Source of the DNA: Teichococcus wenyumeiae | Lineage (GTDB): Bacteria; Pseudomonadota; Alphaproteobacteria; Acetobacterales; Acetobacteraceae | NCBI RefSeq assembly: GCF_003696345.1 | Contig: NZ_RFLX01000022.1 | Coordinates: forward strand, 1 to 62,695 | Direction of reading: 5' to 3' | Length of the DNA stretch: 62,695 bases | Shown: positions 25,965 to 35,749 of the stretch, piece by piece | Position numbering within the stretch: position 1 is the first letter of the stretch | Layout of the letters: each line of letters starts with the position of its first letter | Notes under the pieces: model-generated | Told to the model about the DNA's origin: nothing | The model's input: only the letters and a program-made list of their open reading frames with translations | The model's database searches: none | Translations under genes and position numbers: made by a program

Positions 25965-26375
25965 TGAGACGTCCTTTGTTTGCATGCGGGCTCTCCATGG
26001 TGGTGAGCCTCCGCGCTGCAGGACTGCAAATGCCGTGCCGCAGAAAAAATGCTGGCAATTCAACTATCTAAAGTTCCGCGCAATCACCGTCGTTAAGAAT
26101 TTCGACATGCGACGCAAGCTTGACTGTAAAATCAAGTTACGTTATCGCCACGGTTTCACTTTGCTGGCTGATCTTGCGATAACAATGCTGTTTCCTAGAA
26201 TGTAAACGGCGCATGAAGTAACGGCTTTGTTATAGTGTCATCTCGTTGCCTGCCTGCGCATAGCCATGACATGACATGAGCCTGTAGAAGCCAGCCATAT
26301 TGTGACAGGATTGACAGCCACCGGAGTTCCTGTGGCGCTACGTGGCCGTCCTGTCTGGCAGAGGAGCATGCTTGC
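25965..26375. other. Divergent upstream region of the PEP-CTERM and asnB genes
   Basis: About 410 bp, noticeably AT-richer than its surroundings. It contains the sigma-54-type element listed separately, and the asnB ribosome site GAGGAG at 26361. I see no gene in it. Confidence 0.5.
26025..26039 (-). promoter_or_regulatory. Sigma-54 (RpoN) promoter of the PEP-CTERM gene
   Basis: On the minus strand: GGCACGGCATTTGCA. This fits the -24/-12 consensus (TGGCACG-N4-TTGCW) at every core base, with GG and GC correctly 10 nt apart. Transcription would start roughly 50 nt before the ATG at 25964. PEP-CTERM genes in exopolysaccharide systems are known or proposed to be controlled by RpoN with the PrsK/PrsR pair. 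Only the promoter is seen here. Confidence 0.72.
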
Positions 26376-28334
26376 ATGTGCGGGATTGTCGGCTTCTTCA
26401 TTCCCGGCGGCATGGCCGATGGGCGACAGGCGGAAGAGCTTGTGGACCGGATGCGGGACCGGCTGGTGCATCGCGGCCCCGACGATGGCGGCAGCTGGAT
26501 CGACCGGACCGGCATCGCCTTCGGCTTCCGTCGGCTCTCGATCATCGATCTTTCGCCCGCCGGTCACCAGCCAATGCTCTCGGGCGATGGCCGGTACGTG
26601 ATCATGATGAACGGCGAGATCTATAACTTCGCCGATATCCGCGCCGAGATCGAGGCAGCGCGCGGTCCGCTCGCCTGGCGCGGGCATTCGGATACCGAGG
26701 TGATGGCGGAGGCCATTGCCCTCTGGGGCGTGGAAGCGGCGATCCGGCGCGCCAATGGCATGTTCGCCTTCGCGGTCTGGGACCGCGAGGAACAGGTGCT
26801 GACCCTGGCCCGCGACCGCATCGGCAAGAAGCCGCTCTACTATGGTTGGGCAGGAGAGGCCTTTGTCTTCGGCTCGGAGCTGAAGGCGCTCTGGCCTTTC
26901 CCGCAATTCGATTTCGGCATTTCGTCCGAGGCGCTGAACGAGTTCCTGCAGCTGGGTTATGTGCCGGGCGAGCGGACCATCTTCGCCTCCACCTTCAAGC
27001 TGCCGGGCGGCACGCTGCTGCGGATGGACCAGCAGGCGCTGCGCCGGCGGCAGATGCCGCGGCCGCAGCCTTACTGGGACCTGCGGCAGGTCGCCCTGGC
27101 GGGCCTGGACGCCCAGGCTAGCGGCCAGACCGCGACGGAGGAAGAACTCGACACGGTGCTGCGCGATGCCGTGGCGCGCCGCATGGTGGCCGATGTGCCG
27201 GTAGGCGCCTTTCTGTCCGGCGGCATCGATTCCTCGCTGGTGACCGGGGTCATGGCGGCGGGCTCCACCAATCAGGTGCGCAGCTTCTCCATCGGCTTCG
27301 CCGTCAAGGAATGGAACGAGGCCGAGCACGCCCAGAGCGTCGCCACCCATCTCGGCACCCAGCATGAGGAGCTCTACGTCACCCCCGCCGACCTGATCGG
27401 CGTGGTGAAGGACCTGCCTGGCATCCTCGACGAGCCTTTCGCCGACGATTCCATGATCCCCACCACGCTGCTTTGCCGGATGGCGCGGCGGAGCGTGACG
27501 GTGGCCCTTTCCGGCGATGGCGGCGACGAGCTTTTCGCCGGCTATGCCCGCTACGCCGCCATCGACCGCTGGCTGTCGCACCGCGCCAAGCTGCCCGGCT
27601 TCGGGCGCAGCCTGGCCAGCACCCTGGTCAACAGCCTCGCCCGCCCGGTCGGCCGCGTCAGCGGCACGCGCATGGAGCGCCGCTTCCTGCTGCTCGGCAG
27701 CCTGCTCGACCATGGCGACCCGGACCGGGTGCATGAGATGCTGGTGTCGCAGTCGCTCAACCCCGGCGCCCTGCTGGCGGAAGGGGGCGATGCCAACCGG
27801 CCGCTGACGGATGGAACCTTCAATCTCGGTCGTTCCTCCGCCATCGACCGGATGACCTTCATCGACACGGCCTCCTATCTGATCGACGACATCCTGGCGA
27901 AGGTGGACCGTGCCAGCATGTCCACCTCGCTGGAGGTGCGTTGCCCGCTGCTGGATTACCGCATCATCGAGATGTCCTGGCGCTTTCCGACGGGAGCCAA
28001 GTGCCATGACGGCACTGGCAAGCTGCCGCTGCGCGCCTTGCTCTACCGTCATGTGCCACGCGAGCTGGTGGACCGGCCGAAGATGGGCTTCGGCGCCCCG
28101 GTGGAAGTCTGGCTGCGCAACGAGCTGCGGGAATGGGCGGAGGCACTGATGAGCCGTGAGGCGCTGGGCCGCCATGGCCTGCTGAATGTCACGGCCTGCC
28201 GGCGGCTGTGGGAGGACTTCGCCCACCACAATCGCGGCTGGAACCGGGTGATCTGGAACATCCTGATGTTCCAGGCTTGGCATGAGGCGATGCGGTCGGT
28301 GGAGGCCACCCGCTCGCCGCTGATGGCAGCCTGA
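26376..28334 (+). CDS. asnB: Asparagine synthase-type glutamine amidotransferase
   Basis: 652 aa. Cys2 of MCGIVGFF is the N-terminal nucleophile of the class II glutaminase domain, followed by HRGPDDGG and MNGEIYNF. The synthetase domain has the ATP-pyrophosphatase loop FLSGGIDSSL at about residues 276-285, then ALSGDGGDELFAGY. KVDRASMSTSLEVRCPLLDY is the conserved helix. The ribosome site GAGGAG lies 9 nt before the ATG. Besides making asparagine, this subfamily often occurs in exopolysaccharide/PEP-CTERM loci, where it is thought to amidate a sugar acid or similar. The PEP-CTERM gene and a glycosyltransferase as neighbours favour that role. Confidence 0.9.
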   Translation: MCGIVGFFIPGGMADGRQAEELVDRMRDRLVHRGPDDGGSWIDRTGIAFGFRRLSIIDLSPAGHQPMLSGDGRYVIMMNGEIYNFADIRAEIEAARGPLAWRGHSDTEVMAEAIALWGVEAAIRRANGMFAFAVWDREEQVLTLARDRIGKKPLYYGWAGEAFVFGSELKALWPFPQFDFGISSEALNEFLQLGYVPGERTIFASTFKLPGGTLLRMDQQALRRRQMPRPQPYWDLRQVALAGLDAQASGQTATEEELDTVLRDAVARRMVADVPVGAFLSGGIDSSLVTGVMAAGSTNQVRSFSIGFAVKEWNEAEHAQSVATHLGTQHEELYVTPADLIGVVKDLPGILDEPFADDSMIPTTLLCRMARRSVTVALSGDGGDELFAGYARYAAIDRWLSHRAKLPGFGRSLASTLVNSLARPVGRVSGTRMERRFLLLGSLLDHGDPDRVHEMLVSQSLNPGALLAEGGDANRPLTDGTFNLGRSSAIDRMTFIDTASYLIDDILAKVDRASMSTSLEVRCPLLDYRIIEMSWRFPTGAKCHDGTGKLPLRALLYRHVPRELVDRPKMGFGAPVEVWLRNELREWAEALMSREALGRHGLLNVTACRRLWEDFAHHNRGWNRVIWNILMFQAWHEAMRSVEATRSPLMAA

Positions 28335-28336
28335 GC

Positions 28337-29506
28337 CTAGCGCACCAGCGCCGTCAGGTGCTGGTGCAGCTGCCGTGTGTTGCGCTCCCAGGCGAAGCGC
28401 TCGGCGCTGGCGCGTACCGCCTCTTGCGGGGGCGGGTCGGCCAGGATGGCGCGGATGGCAGCGGCGAATGCGGCCGGGGTGCGCTCCCGCAGCAGGCGGC
28501 CGGCGGCCGGGCGGTCCACGGCCTCCGCCGCGCCATCCACCTCCGGCGTTACCACCGGCGTGCCGCAGGCCATGGCCTCGATCCAGGCATTGGCCAAACC
28601 CTCGCTTTCCGAGGCCAGGGCCATGACATCGGCCGCCGAGAGCAGCGCCGGCAGTTCCTTATGAGGCACGCTGCCCAGCAGCCGCACCCGGTCTTCCAGG
28701 CCGCTATGCCGCGCCAGGCTGGCCAGCCTGGCCTCTTCCGGCCCTTCACCCGCCACCATCAGCATCGCGCCATCGATCTCGGTGAGAGCCTTGATGACGA
28801 TGTCATGCCCCTTACGCGGGATCAGAGCACCGAGGCTGATGATCAAGGGGCCCTGGATACCAAGACGCGCCTTGGCGGCGGCGCGGTCATGGGGGCGGAA
28901 GCGCTCCAGGTCCACGCCGGTGTAGTGGACGGCGATCCGCGCCGGGTCCATGCCCATGGAAACCATGTCCCGCCGCAATGATTGTGCCACGGCCAGCATG
29001 CCCTTGGCCTTGCTGGCAGCGCGCAGGATCTGCGGCCGGCAGCCGGGCACGCGCCCCCAGTAATGGATATCAGCCCCCCGGGCCTTGATGGAATAAGGCA
29101 CACCAAACTCGGCTGCCAGCCGCGCCGCCGCAGGGCCGTCCGGGTAAAAGAACTGCGCATCGATCACATCGAAGGCGAAGCCCTCCTCCCGCCAGCGCTG
29201 CAGCACCGGCCGCGCTGCCTGCACCAGCAGGGAAGGATTGAACGGGCCACTGAGCCCCGGCAGCACCCGCAGCCGCGGCCTGCTGACACGGACCCCTTTC
29301 CAGACCTCATCTTCTGGCAAGCCGCGTAACTGGCGGTAGCGGGACAATTGGTTAAGTGGAAAAAGCGGCATGGCGACCGGGTTCACCACGCGCAGTTCCA
29401 CATCCTCGCAGGCGGCCAGGCGTAGCGTCTGGCCTTCGACGAAGACGCCAAAATTCGGCTGTTCTTGGTTGGGGAACAGGGTGGACAGGGTCGCGACTCG
29501 CAGCAT
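28337..29506 (-). CDS. GT4-family glycosyltransferase
   Basis: 389 aa, GT-B fold. The N terminus VATLSTLFPNQEQPNFGVFV is the usual start of exopolysaccharide GT4 enzymes (TLFPNxxxPxxGxFV). VPYSIKARGADIHYWGRVP gives the acceptor domain. PLIISLGALIPRKGHDIVIK and VMALASESEGLANAWIEAMA (E-x7-E-like) give the donor domain. It converges with asnB, only 2 nt separating the stop codons. It likely builds the polysaccharide associated with the amidotransferase and PEP-CTERM gene. Donor sugar unknown. Confidence 0.87.
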   Translation of the reverse strand: MLRVATLSTLFPNQEQPNFGVFVEGQTLRLAACEDVELRVVNPVAMPLFPLNQLSRYRQLRGLPEDEVWKGVRVSRPRLRVLPGLSGPFNPSLLVQAARPVLQRWREEGFAFDVIDAQFFYPDGPAAARLAAEFGVPYSIKARGADIHYWGRVPGCRPQILRAASKAKGMLAVAQSLRRDMVSMGMDPARIAVHYTGVDLERFRPHDRAAAKARLGIQGPLIISLGALIPRKGHDIVIKALTEIDGAMLMVAGEGPEEARLASLARHSGLEDRVRLLGSVPHKELPALLSAADVMALASESEGLANAWIEAMACGTPVVTPEVDGAAEAVDRPAAGRLLRERTPAAFAAAIRAILADPPPQEAVRASAERFAWERNTRQLHQHLTALVR

Positions 29507-29606
29507 GGTCAGGGCTTAGCACGGTTGGATGGCGCCGGCATGGGGGGATGTGGCGTCACGTACAAGCACTAAGTCCAGCCAGTGCGGAGGCCCAAGGAAA
29601 ATGGCA

Positions 29607-30120
29607 TTATTCCTCAGCAGGGAAAAAAACACGATAAGTGGGGGTTATCGTGCCATTGAGACTACTGGGCTGTCGCAGATGGGTGGAGAGGCGGACCGTC
29701 AGGTTGCTTTGACCTTCTGTGGACCGCGTGAGCAGGCTGTCAGGTGTGACGGGGGGGGGAAGAAGGCCGTAGCGGGTGTTGAGCCCGATGATGTCCGGAG
29801 CCGCATCCGCATAGATGGCTGTGTGCCGGAAAGCATCAAAACAGGATCGGATGAGCGCACCACCCACGCCTCTGCGCCGGTATGCCGGTACGACCGCCAC
29901 CTCGACGAGGTAGGTCACCAGCACCCCATCGCTCAGCGCGCGCGTAGCCCGCGAACTCTCCATGCACCTCTGCCAGGGCAATCCAAGCGGAACCCGTAAG
30001 AGCCCGTTCGGCGCGTTCCTGCCCCTCCGCGTCATCCTGTCCCCATCCGAGCTGCGCCACCTTTGGAAGGTCAGTCGGGGCGAGGATGTGGCGGATGTGC
30101 ACGTCTTGGGCCGACGTCAT
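29607..30120 (-). pseudogene. GNAT acetyltransferase, frameshifted
   Basis: The ATG at 30120 opens MTSAQDVHIRHILAPTDL and reads to EFAGYARA, then loses frame. The acetyl-CoA loop appears in another frame: VTYLVEVAVVPAYRRRGVGG (Q/RxxGxG/A motif), followed by NTRYGLLPPP, where the usual final GNAT strand is replaced by an extension. A run of nine G (plus strand, 29751-29759) lies in the late part. One frameshift separates the halves, so the gene is probably inactive; an assembly or sequencing error is possible. Confidence 0.7.
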
Positions 30121-30196
30121 GGACGACACGATAAACCCTTGTCCTACATGAGGAGGAGGATTGATTCTCCCTTGCGGAACGCTGACGGGAGGCGAC

Positions 30197-31589
30197 ATGA
30201 AACGCTTCATTAATGGCCGAGACCGTCGTCAATCAAGCCTGCTGCCCGAATGTGTCGATGACTACGTGACCGAGGAAAACCCGGTACGGGCGTCGAGGCG
30301 TTCATCGACGAGTTAGACATGGCCGAACTCGGCTTCACGCGCGCCGTCTCGGCTACCACCCGGCGACGCTGCTCAAACTCTACCTCTACGGTTACCTCGA
30401 TCTCATCCAGTGCAGTCGCAGGCTGGAGCGCGAGGCCGGGCAACCTCGAACTGATGTGGCTGACCGGCCGGCTTGTGCCGGACTTCAAGACGATCACCGA
30501 TTTCCGCCGCGACAACGGCGCAGCGATCCGCGCTGCTTGCCGCCAGTTCGTCCCGCTGTGCCGCAAGTTGGATCTGTTCACGGACGCCGTGGTCGTGATC
30601 GACGGCAGCAAGTTCAAAGCGGTGAACAACCGCGACAAGAACTACACGCCTGCCAAGCTGCAGCGCCGGATCGAGCAGGTCGAGGAAAGCATCGCCCGCT
30701 ACATGGCCGCCATGGATGCAGCCGACCGGCAGGAGGGCGAGATCGCGCAGGCCAAATCGGGCCGGTTGCAGGACAAGGTTGCCGCCTTGCGCGAGCAGCT
30801 CAGGCAGTTCCGCGCCATGGAGAAGACCATCAAGGATGCGCCAGACCAGCAGGTCTCTTTGACCGATCCGGACGCGCGCTCCATGGCGACCAGCGGCAAG
30901 GGCAGCGGCATTGTCGGCTACAACGTGCAGGCCGCCGTCGATACCAGGCACCACCTCATCGTGGCGCACGAGGTCACCAATCTGGGCTACGACCGCGGCC
31001 AGCTCTCTCCGGCATGGCCCGGCAGGCACGGGAGGCGATGGGCCATGAGGCGCTCACCGCCATTGCCGACCGCGGCTACTACAAGGGCGAGGACATCCTG
31101 CTCTGCGAGCAAGACGGCATGATGCCGCTCGTGCCGAAGACCCTGACCTCAGGCGCGAAAGCCGACGGACGGTTCGGCAAGCAGGACTTTGTCTATGTAC
31201 CGGAGCAGGACGCTTACCGGTGCCCAGCGGGCGAGACCATGAAGTGGTGGTTCAACCGTGTCGATGAACACGGGAAAATCCTGCGCCACTACTGGACGAC
31301 CAAGTGCCCCACCGCCAAGATGCGCCGCATCCCGCGTTGGGAGCACGAGGGCGTGCTGGATGCCATGCAGGAGCGGCTCGACCAGGCGCCGAACAGCATG
31401 TGTATCCGCAGGCAGACTGCTGAGCACCCATTTGGCACGCTGAAAGCCTGGATGGGATCCACCCACTTCCTGACCAGGACGCTGAAGCGAGTTGGCACCG
31501 AGATGAGCCTGCATGTGCTAGCTTACAACATGAAGCAGGTGATCGCGATCCTGGGCGCCGGGCCGCTGATGCAAGCCATGAGGACCTGA
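30197..31589 (+). pseudogene. IS1182-family transposase, frameshifted
   Basis: The ATG at 30197 starts MKRFINGRDRRQSSLLPECV. The frame changes near 30285 and again near 30365. A long frame then carries LTGRLVPDFKTITDFRRDNG and VVIDGSKFKAVNNRDKNYTP, with YNVQAAVDTRHHLIVAHEVT. Another shift near 31010 gives ALTAIADRGYYKGEDILLCE, the PKPLTS-type block VPKTLTSGAKADGRFGKQDF, and RRQTAEHPFGTLKAWMG, which holds the catalytic Glu. All domains remain but at least three frameshifts prevent expression. Confidence 0.85.
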
Positions 31590-32102
31590 GGCGTCACGCC
31601 AGATCACCTAAATCTCAGCACACGTCGGACATGGTTCCGCAGACCTTCGATCGCTAACATGTTTTCCCATAACCTCGGTCGAACCTCGACATAGCGGCTG
31701 ATCGCAGCAACAGCCTGCCGGCGATGGCGTAAGCAGACTGGTTAAGGTTGACGACCCTTTCGGGCGGTGTGCCACCGCCGGCTTGGCGGGCCATCATGCT
31801 CTCCGCCATTCCGGAGAGGCCATGTCCGCACCGACCCTGTCACCCGTCCGCCACGGCCGCCCAGCCTTGCTGCGGCCCTGCGGATCGGCCTGCGGCCTCT
31901 GAACAAGCCCTGGGCGGTACGCCCGCTGGTGATCTTCGCCGCACGCCGGACACGCTCTCCGCAGCCGCCAGGGTCCATGATCGCCTATCTGACCCGGCCG
32001 CCGGGTTGAGGGCCGCGAAACCTGCCTTGCTGGAAAGGGCATGGCGCAACGGCGACAAGGCAGCGCAAGATTCGGGACGAGAAAGCTGGAGAAACCCCCA
32101 TC
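31590..32102. other. Intergenic stretch without a supported gene
   Basis: About 510 bp between the IS1182 relic and the CoA-transferase gene. No frame here gives recognisable protein, and no RNA or strong hairpin with a T run was seen. It probably contains the IS right end and the promoter of the downstream cassette. Confidence 0.4.
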
Positions 32103-33350
32103 ATGGACCTTGCCCCTAACCAGACCGCGGCGGTCGCGCCCGGGACCGAGGCGCGTGGCCCCCTCGCAGGGTTCCGCATCCTGGAGCTTGGCCACTATGT
32201 CGCCGCGCCCTTCGCCACACGCCTGCTAGGCGACCTCGGCGCCGAAGTGATCAAGGTGGAGCCGCCGGGGGGTGACCCGGTGCGGCAATGGGGCGCGCGC
32301 TACAAGGGCTCCGCGCCCTGGTGGAGCGTCCATGCCCGCAACAAGCGCTGCATCACCCTGGACCTGAAGAAGCCCGGCGCGCGGGAGGTGGTGCTCGACC
32401 TCGTGCGGACCTGCGATGCGCTGGTGGAGAACCACCGCCCCGGCCAGCTCGCGAAGATGGGCCTGGGCGAGGAGGTGCTGCGCGCCGCCAAGCCGGATCT
32501 CGTCATCGCCCGCGTCTCCGGCTACGGCCAGGACGGACCGGACCGCGACAAGGCGGCCTTCGGGGTCATCGGGGAAGCCATTGGCGGGTTGCGCCACCTG
32601 ACCAACCATGCGCCGGGCACCACGGACCTGCCGCCGGTGCGCGTCGGCGTCTCCATCGGGGATTCGGTGGCCGGCATCTATGCCGCGCTGGGCGTCGTCG
32701 CGGCGCTGCTGCGGCGGGAGCGGACGGGGCAGGGCGGCGAGGTGGATGTCGCGCTGAGCGAGTCCATCTTTTCCCTGCTGGAAGGTGCGTTGCCGGAATA
32801 CGGCGCCCTGGGCGCGGTACGGCAGCCCTCGGGCGGCGGCATCGCCACGGCGGCGCCGTCCAATGCCTATCGCTCCCGCGATGGGGTCTGGGTGCTGATC
32901 GCGGCCAATTCCGAACCGCTCTGGCGCAAGCTGGCGGCGCTGATGGGGCAGCCGGAGCTGGCCGCTGACCCGCGCTTCAGCGGCAACCAGCAGCGCGTGG
33001 CCCATGTGCGCGAGCTGGACGGGCTGATCAATGCCTGGACCGTGACGCTGGACGCGGCGGCGCTGGAAGCCGCGCTGCGCGGCGCCGACATCCCGCACAC
33101 CCGCGTCTACACCGTGGCCGACATCGCCGCCGACCCGCAGATGCGGGCCCGCGGCATGGTGCAGCAGGTGCAGGATGGCATGCTCGGCCCCATCCTGCAT
33201 CCCGGCGTGGTGCCCCGCGTGGACGGCACCCCCAATGCGCCCCGCAGCACCGGCCCGGCGGTGGGCGCCGACAACGACGCCGTGCTGGGCGCGCTGCCGG
33301 GCTACGATGCCGCCCGCATCGCGGCGCTGCGCGAGGAGGGCGTGCTGTGA
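32103..33350 (+). CDS. Class III CoA-transferase (CaiB/BaiF family)
   Basis: 415 aa. FRILELGHYVAAPFATRLLG and DLGAEVIKVEPPGGDPVRQW are the N-terminal family blocks, followed by NKRCITLDLKKPGAREVVLD and VENHRPGQLAKMGLG. ARVSGYGQDGPDRDKAAFGV precedes the catalytic Asp region of formyl-CoA transferase relatives. Members move CoA between organic acids. The next gene encodes an HMG-CoA-lyase-type enzyme and overlaps by 4 nt, so the pair probably activates and then cleaves a branched dicarboxylate such as a citramalate-like acid (inference), fed by the TctC-type binding protein downstream. Confidence 0.87.
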   Translation: MDLAPNQTAAVAPGTEARGPLAGFRILELGHYVAAPFATRLLGDLGAEVIKVEPPGGDPVRQWGARYKGSAPWWSVHARNKRCITLDLKKPGAREVVLDLVRTCDALVENHRPGQLAKMGLGEEVLRAAKPDLVIARVSGYGQDGPDRDKAAFGVIGEAIGGLRHLTNHAPGTTDLPPVRVGVSIGDSVAGIYAALGVVAALLRRERTGQGGEVDVALSESIFSLLEGALPEYGALGAVRQPSGGGIATAAPSNAYRSRDGVWVLIAANSEPLWRKLAALMGQPELAADPRFSGNQQRVAHVRELDGLINAWTVTLDAAALEAALRGADIPHTRVYTVADIAADPQMRARGMVQQVQDGMLGPILHPGVVPRVDGTPNAPRSTGPAVGADNDAVLGALPGYDAARIAALREEGVL

Positions 33351-34249
33351 GGGCCACCTTGATCGAGGTCGCGCCGCGCGACGGCTTCCAGCCCATCGGC
33401 CCCTTCATTCCCACCGACGACAAGGTTTCCTTTGTCGAGGCCGCGCATGCCGCCGGGCTGCGGCGGATCGAGATCGGCTCCTTCGTGAACCCGGCCGCCG
33501 TGCCGCAGCTGCGCGACACGGCCGAGGTGCTGCGCCGCACCGCGCATCTGGAGGGGCTGGACGCGCAGGTGCTGGTGCCCAATGCGCGCGGCGTGGCGCT
33601 GGCCCTGGAAGCGGGCGCGCAGCACTTGGCCTATGTGGTCTCGGCCTCCGAGGCGCATAACCGCTCCAACGTGCGGCGCGACGTTGCCACCTCCATCCGT
33701 GACTACGGCGAGATCGTCGCCGGCCTGCCGGCCGGCCTGCGCCTGCGGCTGAACCTGGCGACCTCCTTCGACTGTCCTTTCGACGGACGGATGGAGGAGG
33801 ATCTCGTGCTGTCCCGCCTGGACGCGCTGCTGGCGCATCGGGAGGATGTCGAGGTCGGGCTCTGCGACACCACGGGCCGCGCGGACCCGGACCACGTCTT
33901 CTCCCTGGCCGCGAAATGCCTCGCGCGCTTCGGGGCGCGCACGCGCTGGGTGTTCCACGGGCATGACACCTATGGTCTGGGGCTGGCCAATGTCGCGGCG
34001 GCGTGGCGGGCCGGGATCACCGGCTTCGATGCGGCCTTCGGCGGCCTGGGTGGCTGCCCCTTCGCGCCGGGCGCCACGGGCAATGTGGCGACGGAGGATG
34101 TGGCCTGGATGTTCCGCCGCATGGGGGTTGAGACGGGCGTGGACCTCGACGCGCTGCTGCGCTTGGCGACCCGGGCGGCGGCGCTGCCTGGCGCTTCCCC
34201 CGGCGGGCGGGTGCGCGCGGCGCTGGCCGACCGCTGCGCGGCGGCCTGA
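33347..34249 (+). CDS. Hydroxymethylglutaryl-CoA lyase-like enzyme
   Basis: 300 aa, GTG start overlapping the CoA-transferase stop. EVAPRDGFQPIG is the metal/catalytic Arg-Asp motif near the N terminus, IEIGSFVNPAAVPQLRDT the next block, FHGHDTYGLGLANVAAA the metal-binding His pair, and GGLGGCPFAPGATGNVATED the conserved loop with the catalytic Cys. The family cleaves HMG-CoA, citramalyl-CoA or similar into acetyl-CoA or pyruvate plus a keto product. Coupling to a CoA-transferase argues for a catabolic citramalyl-CoA or HMG-CoA route. Confidence 0.88.
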   Translation: MRATLIEVAPRDGFQPIGPFIPTDDKVSFVEAAHAAGLRRIEIGSFVNPAAVPQLRDTAEVLRRTAHLEGLDAQVLVPNARGVALALEAGAQHLAYVVSASEAHNRSNVRRDVATSIRDYGEIVAGLPAGLRLRLNLATSFDCPFDGRMEEDLVLSRLDALLAHREDVEVGLCDTTGRADPDHVFSLAAKCLARFGARTRWVFHGHDTYGLGLANVAAAWRAGITGFDAAFGGLGGCPFAPGATGNVATEDVAWMFRRMGVETGVDLDALLRLATRAAALPGASPGGRVRAALADRCAAA

Positions 34250-34530
34250 GCGGCCTGCTGCCTCGCACATCAGGGTCGCACCCGCGCGGGCAACCGAGCT
34301 TTGCTGACCCTGCCGGCCACGACCGGCTCGCACGGTAAGGTCCTGCCTGTCGCGAGTCTGCCGCACGCCCGTCCTGAGGTGACGCCGACTCGCGCGGATG
34401 GCACATCGGTAAAAGCTGCGCCACGTTCTGCCGCTACGGCAGGTCGAACTGCTACTGGTGGGTCATCGACTGGCTGCGCCGCCCGTCCGTGCCTGAAAAC
34501 GATTCAAAATGTCCAGGGAAGATAATTAAG

Positions 34531-35526
34531 ATGACCATCAACCTGTCCCGCCGCGGCCTCGGCGGCCTGCTTGGCCTCGGTGCCGCCAATGCCTTTGTGC
34601 CGGCCAAGGCACGCGCGCAGGAGGCCTGGCCCAGCCGCCCGGTACGGCTGATCGTTCCTTTCGGCCCGGGCGGCGCGGCGGACACGCTGGCCCGCGTCAT
34701 TGCCCAGCCCTTTGCCCAGGTCACCAATGGCGGCTCGCTGGTGGTGGAGAACCGCTCAGGCGGCGGCGGCACCATCGGCGGCGGCGCGGTCGCGACCTCG
34801 CGGCCGGACGGCTATACGCTGATGATCGCCGACATGGGGCCGAACGCGGTGGGCAAGGAGCTGATCCCCGCGCTGTCCTTCGATCCGGTGCGTGCCTTCA
34901 CGCCGATCGTGCACCTGGTGAATCTGCCGCTGGTATTGATCACGCGCCAGGACCTCGGCGCCAACGATGTCGCCGGACTGATCGCCCTGGCGAAGTCGCG
35001 GCCACAGCCGCTGACCTATGCGGCGCCCTCGGTCGGGCATCCGACGCATTTGGCAGACGAACTGTTCCTCAAGCGCGCCGGGGCGCGTTCGGAGGCGATC
35101 CAGTACCGCAGTGGGGCCGAGGTGCTGCGCGCCCTCGTCGCCAAGGAAACAGACTGGGCCATCATCTCACTCTCCTCCGCCATGCCGTTCATCCAGGAAG
35201 GGAAGGTGAAGACCCTTGCGGTGGCGGAGAAGGAGCCCATCGCGGCGCTGCCGGGCGTGCCGACCATCGCCGCCACCCTGCCGGATTTCGAGGCCACCAC
35301 CTGGCACGGCATCGCTGGCCCGGCCGGCATGGCGCCGGACCTGTCGGTGAGGATTGCCGGGGTATTCAACGGAATCATCGCGCGGCCGGAGGTGCGGGAG
35401 AACTTGGTCCGCACGCAGGGCGCCGAGTTTGTCGGCGGCACGCCTGCGGATTTCGCGGCCTTCATCCGGCGCGAGGCGGACCGTTGGATTCCCATCATCC
35501 GCTCGGCCAATATCCGGGCGGAATAG
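34531..35526 (+). CDS. Bug/TctC-type periplasmic substrate-binding protein
   Basis: 331 aa from the ATG at 34531, with AGGGAA upstream. The signal peptide starts with twin Arg (NLSRRGLGGLLGLGAANAFV). The mature protein has WPSRPVRLIVPFGPGGAADT and NRSGGGGTIGGGAVATSRPD, the hallmark loops of Bug receptors that grip carboxylates. ATTWHGIAGPAGMAPDLS is near the C terminus. The protein would deliver a carboxylate to a TctAB permease encoded elsewhere. The CoA-transferase/lyase genes 280 bp upstream suggest the ligand is their substrate. Confidence 0.9.
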   Translation: MTINLSRRGLGGLLGLGAANAFVPAKARAQEAWPSRPVRLIVPFGPGGAADTLARVIAQPFAQVTNGGSLVVENRSGGGGTIGGGAVATSRPDGYTLMIADMGPNAVGKELIPALSFDPVRAFTPIVHLVNLPLVLITRQDLGANDVAGLIALAKSRPQPLTYAAPSVGHPTHLADELFLKRAGARSEAIQYRSGAEVLRALVAKETDWAIISLSSAMPFIQEGKVKTLAVAEKEPIAALPGVPTIAATLPDFEATTWHGIAGPAGMAPDLSVRIAGVFNGIIARPEVRENLVRTQGAEFVGGTPADFAAFIRREADRWIPIIRSANIRAE

Positions 35527-35749
35527 GGAGGGGCATCCCTCGGCGGGGCGGGCGGTGTCAGGAATTTTTTATGGGAAGATCATGCTGTGTTCCCCTCAGC
35601 CTGCTGCCGCGGCGAGCGGATGCCCTTAACTGATACAGGGCTGCCGATCACGGCAACGGCAGGTCAGTCGCCCGGTGCGCGCTGGCGAGAGGGCACCTTT
35701 TAGATGCCTGCCCGCCTTGGGAGCGGACTTGCTCCAGCCAGCGCGGAGG

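Noticed and set aside
26238-28283. A 681-codon open frame antisense to asnB
   Set aside because: It mirrors the codon bias of asnB and has no motifs, ribosome site or neighbours supporting it.
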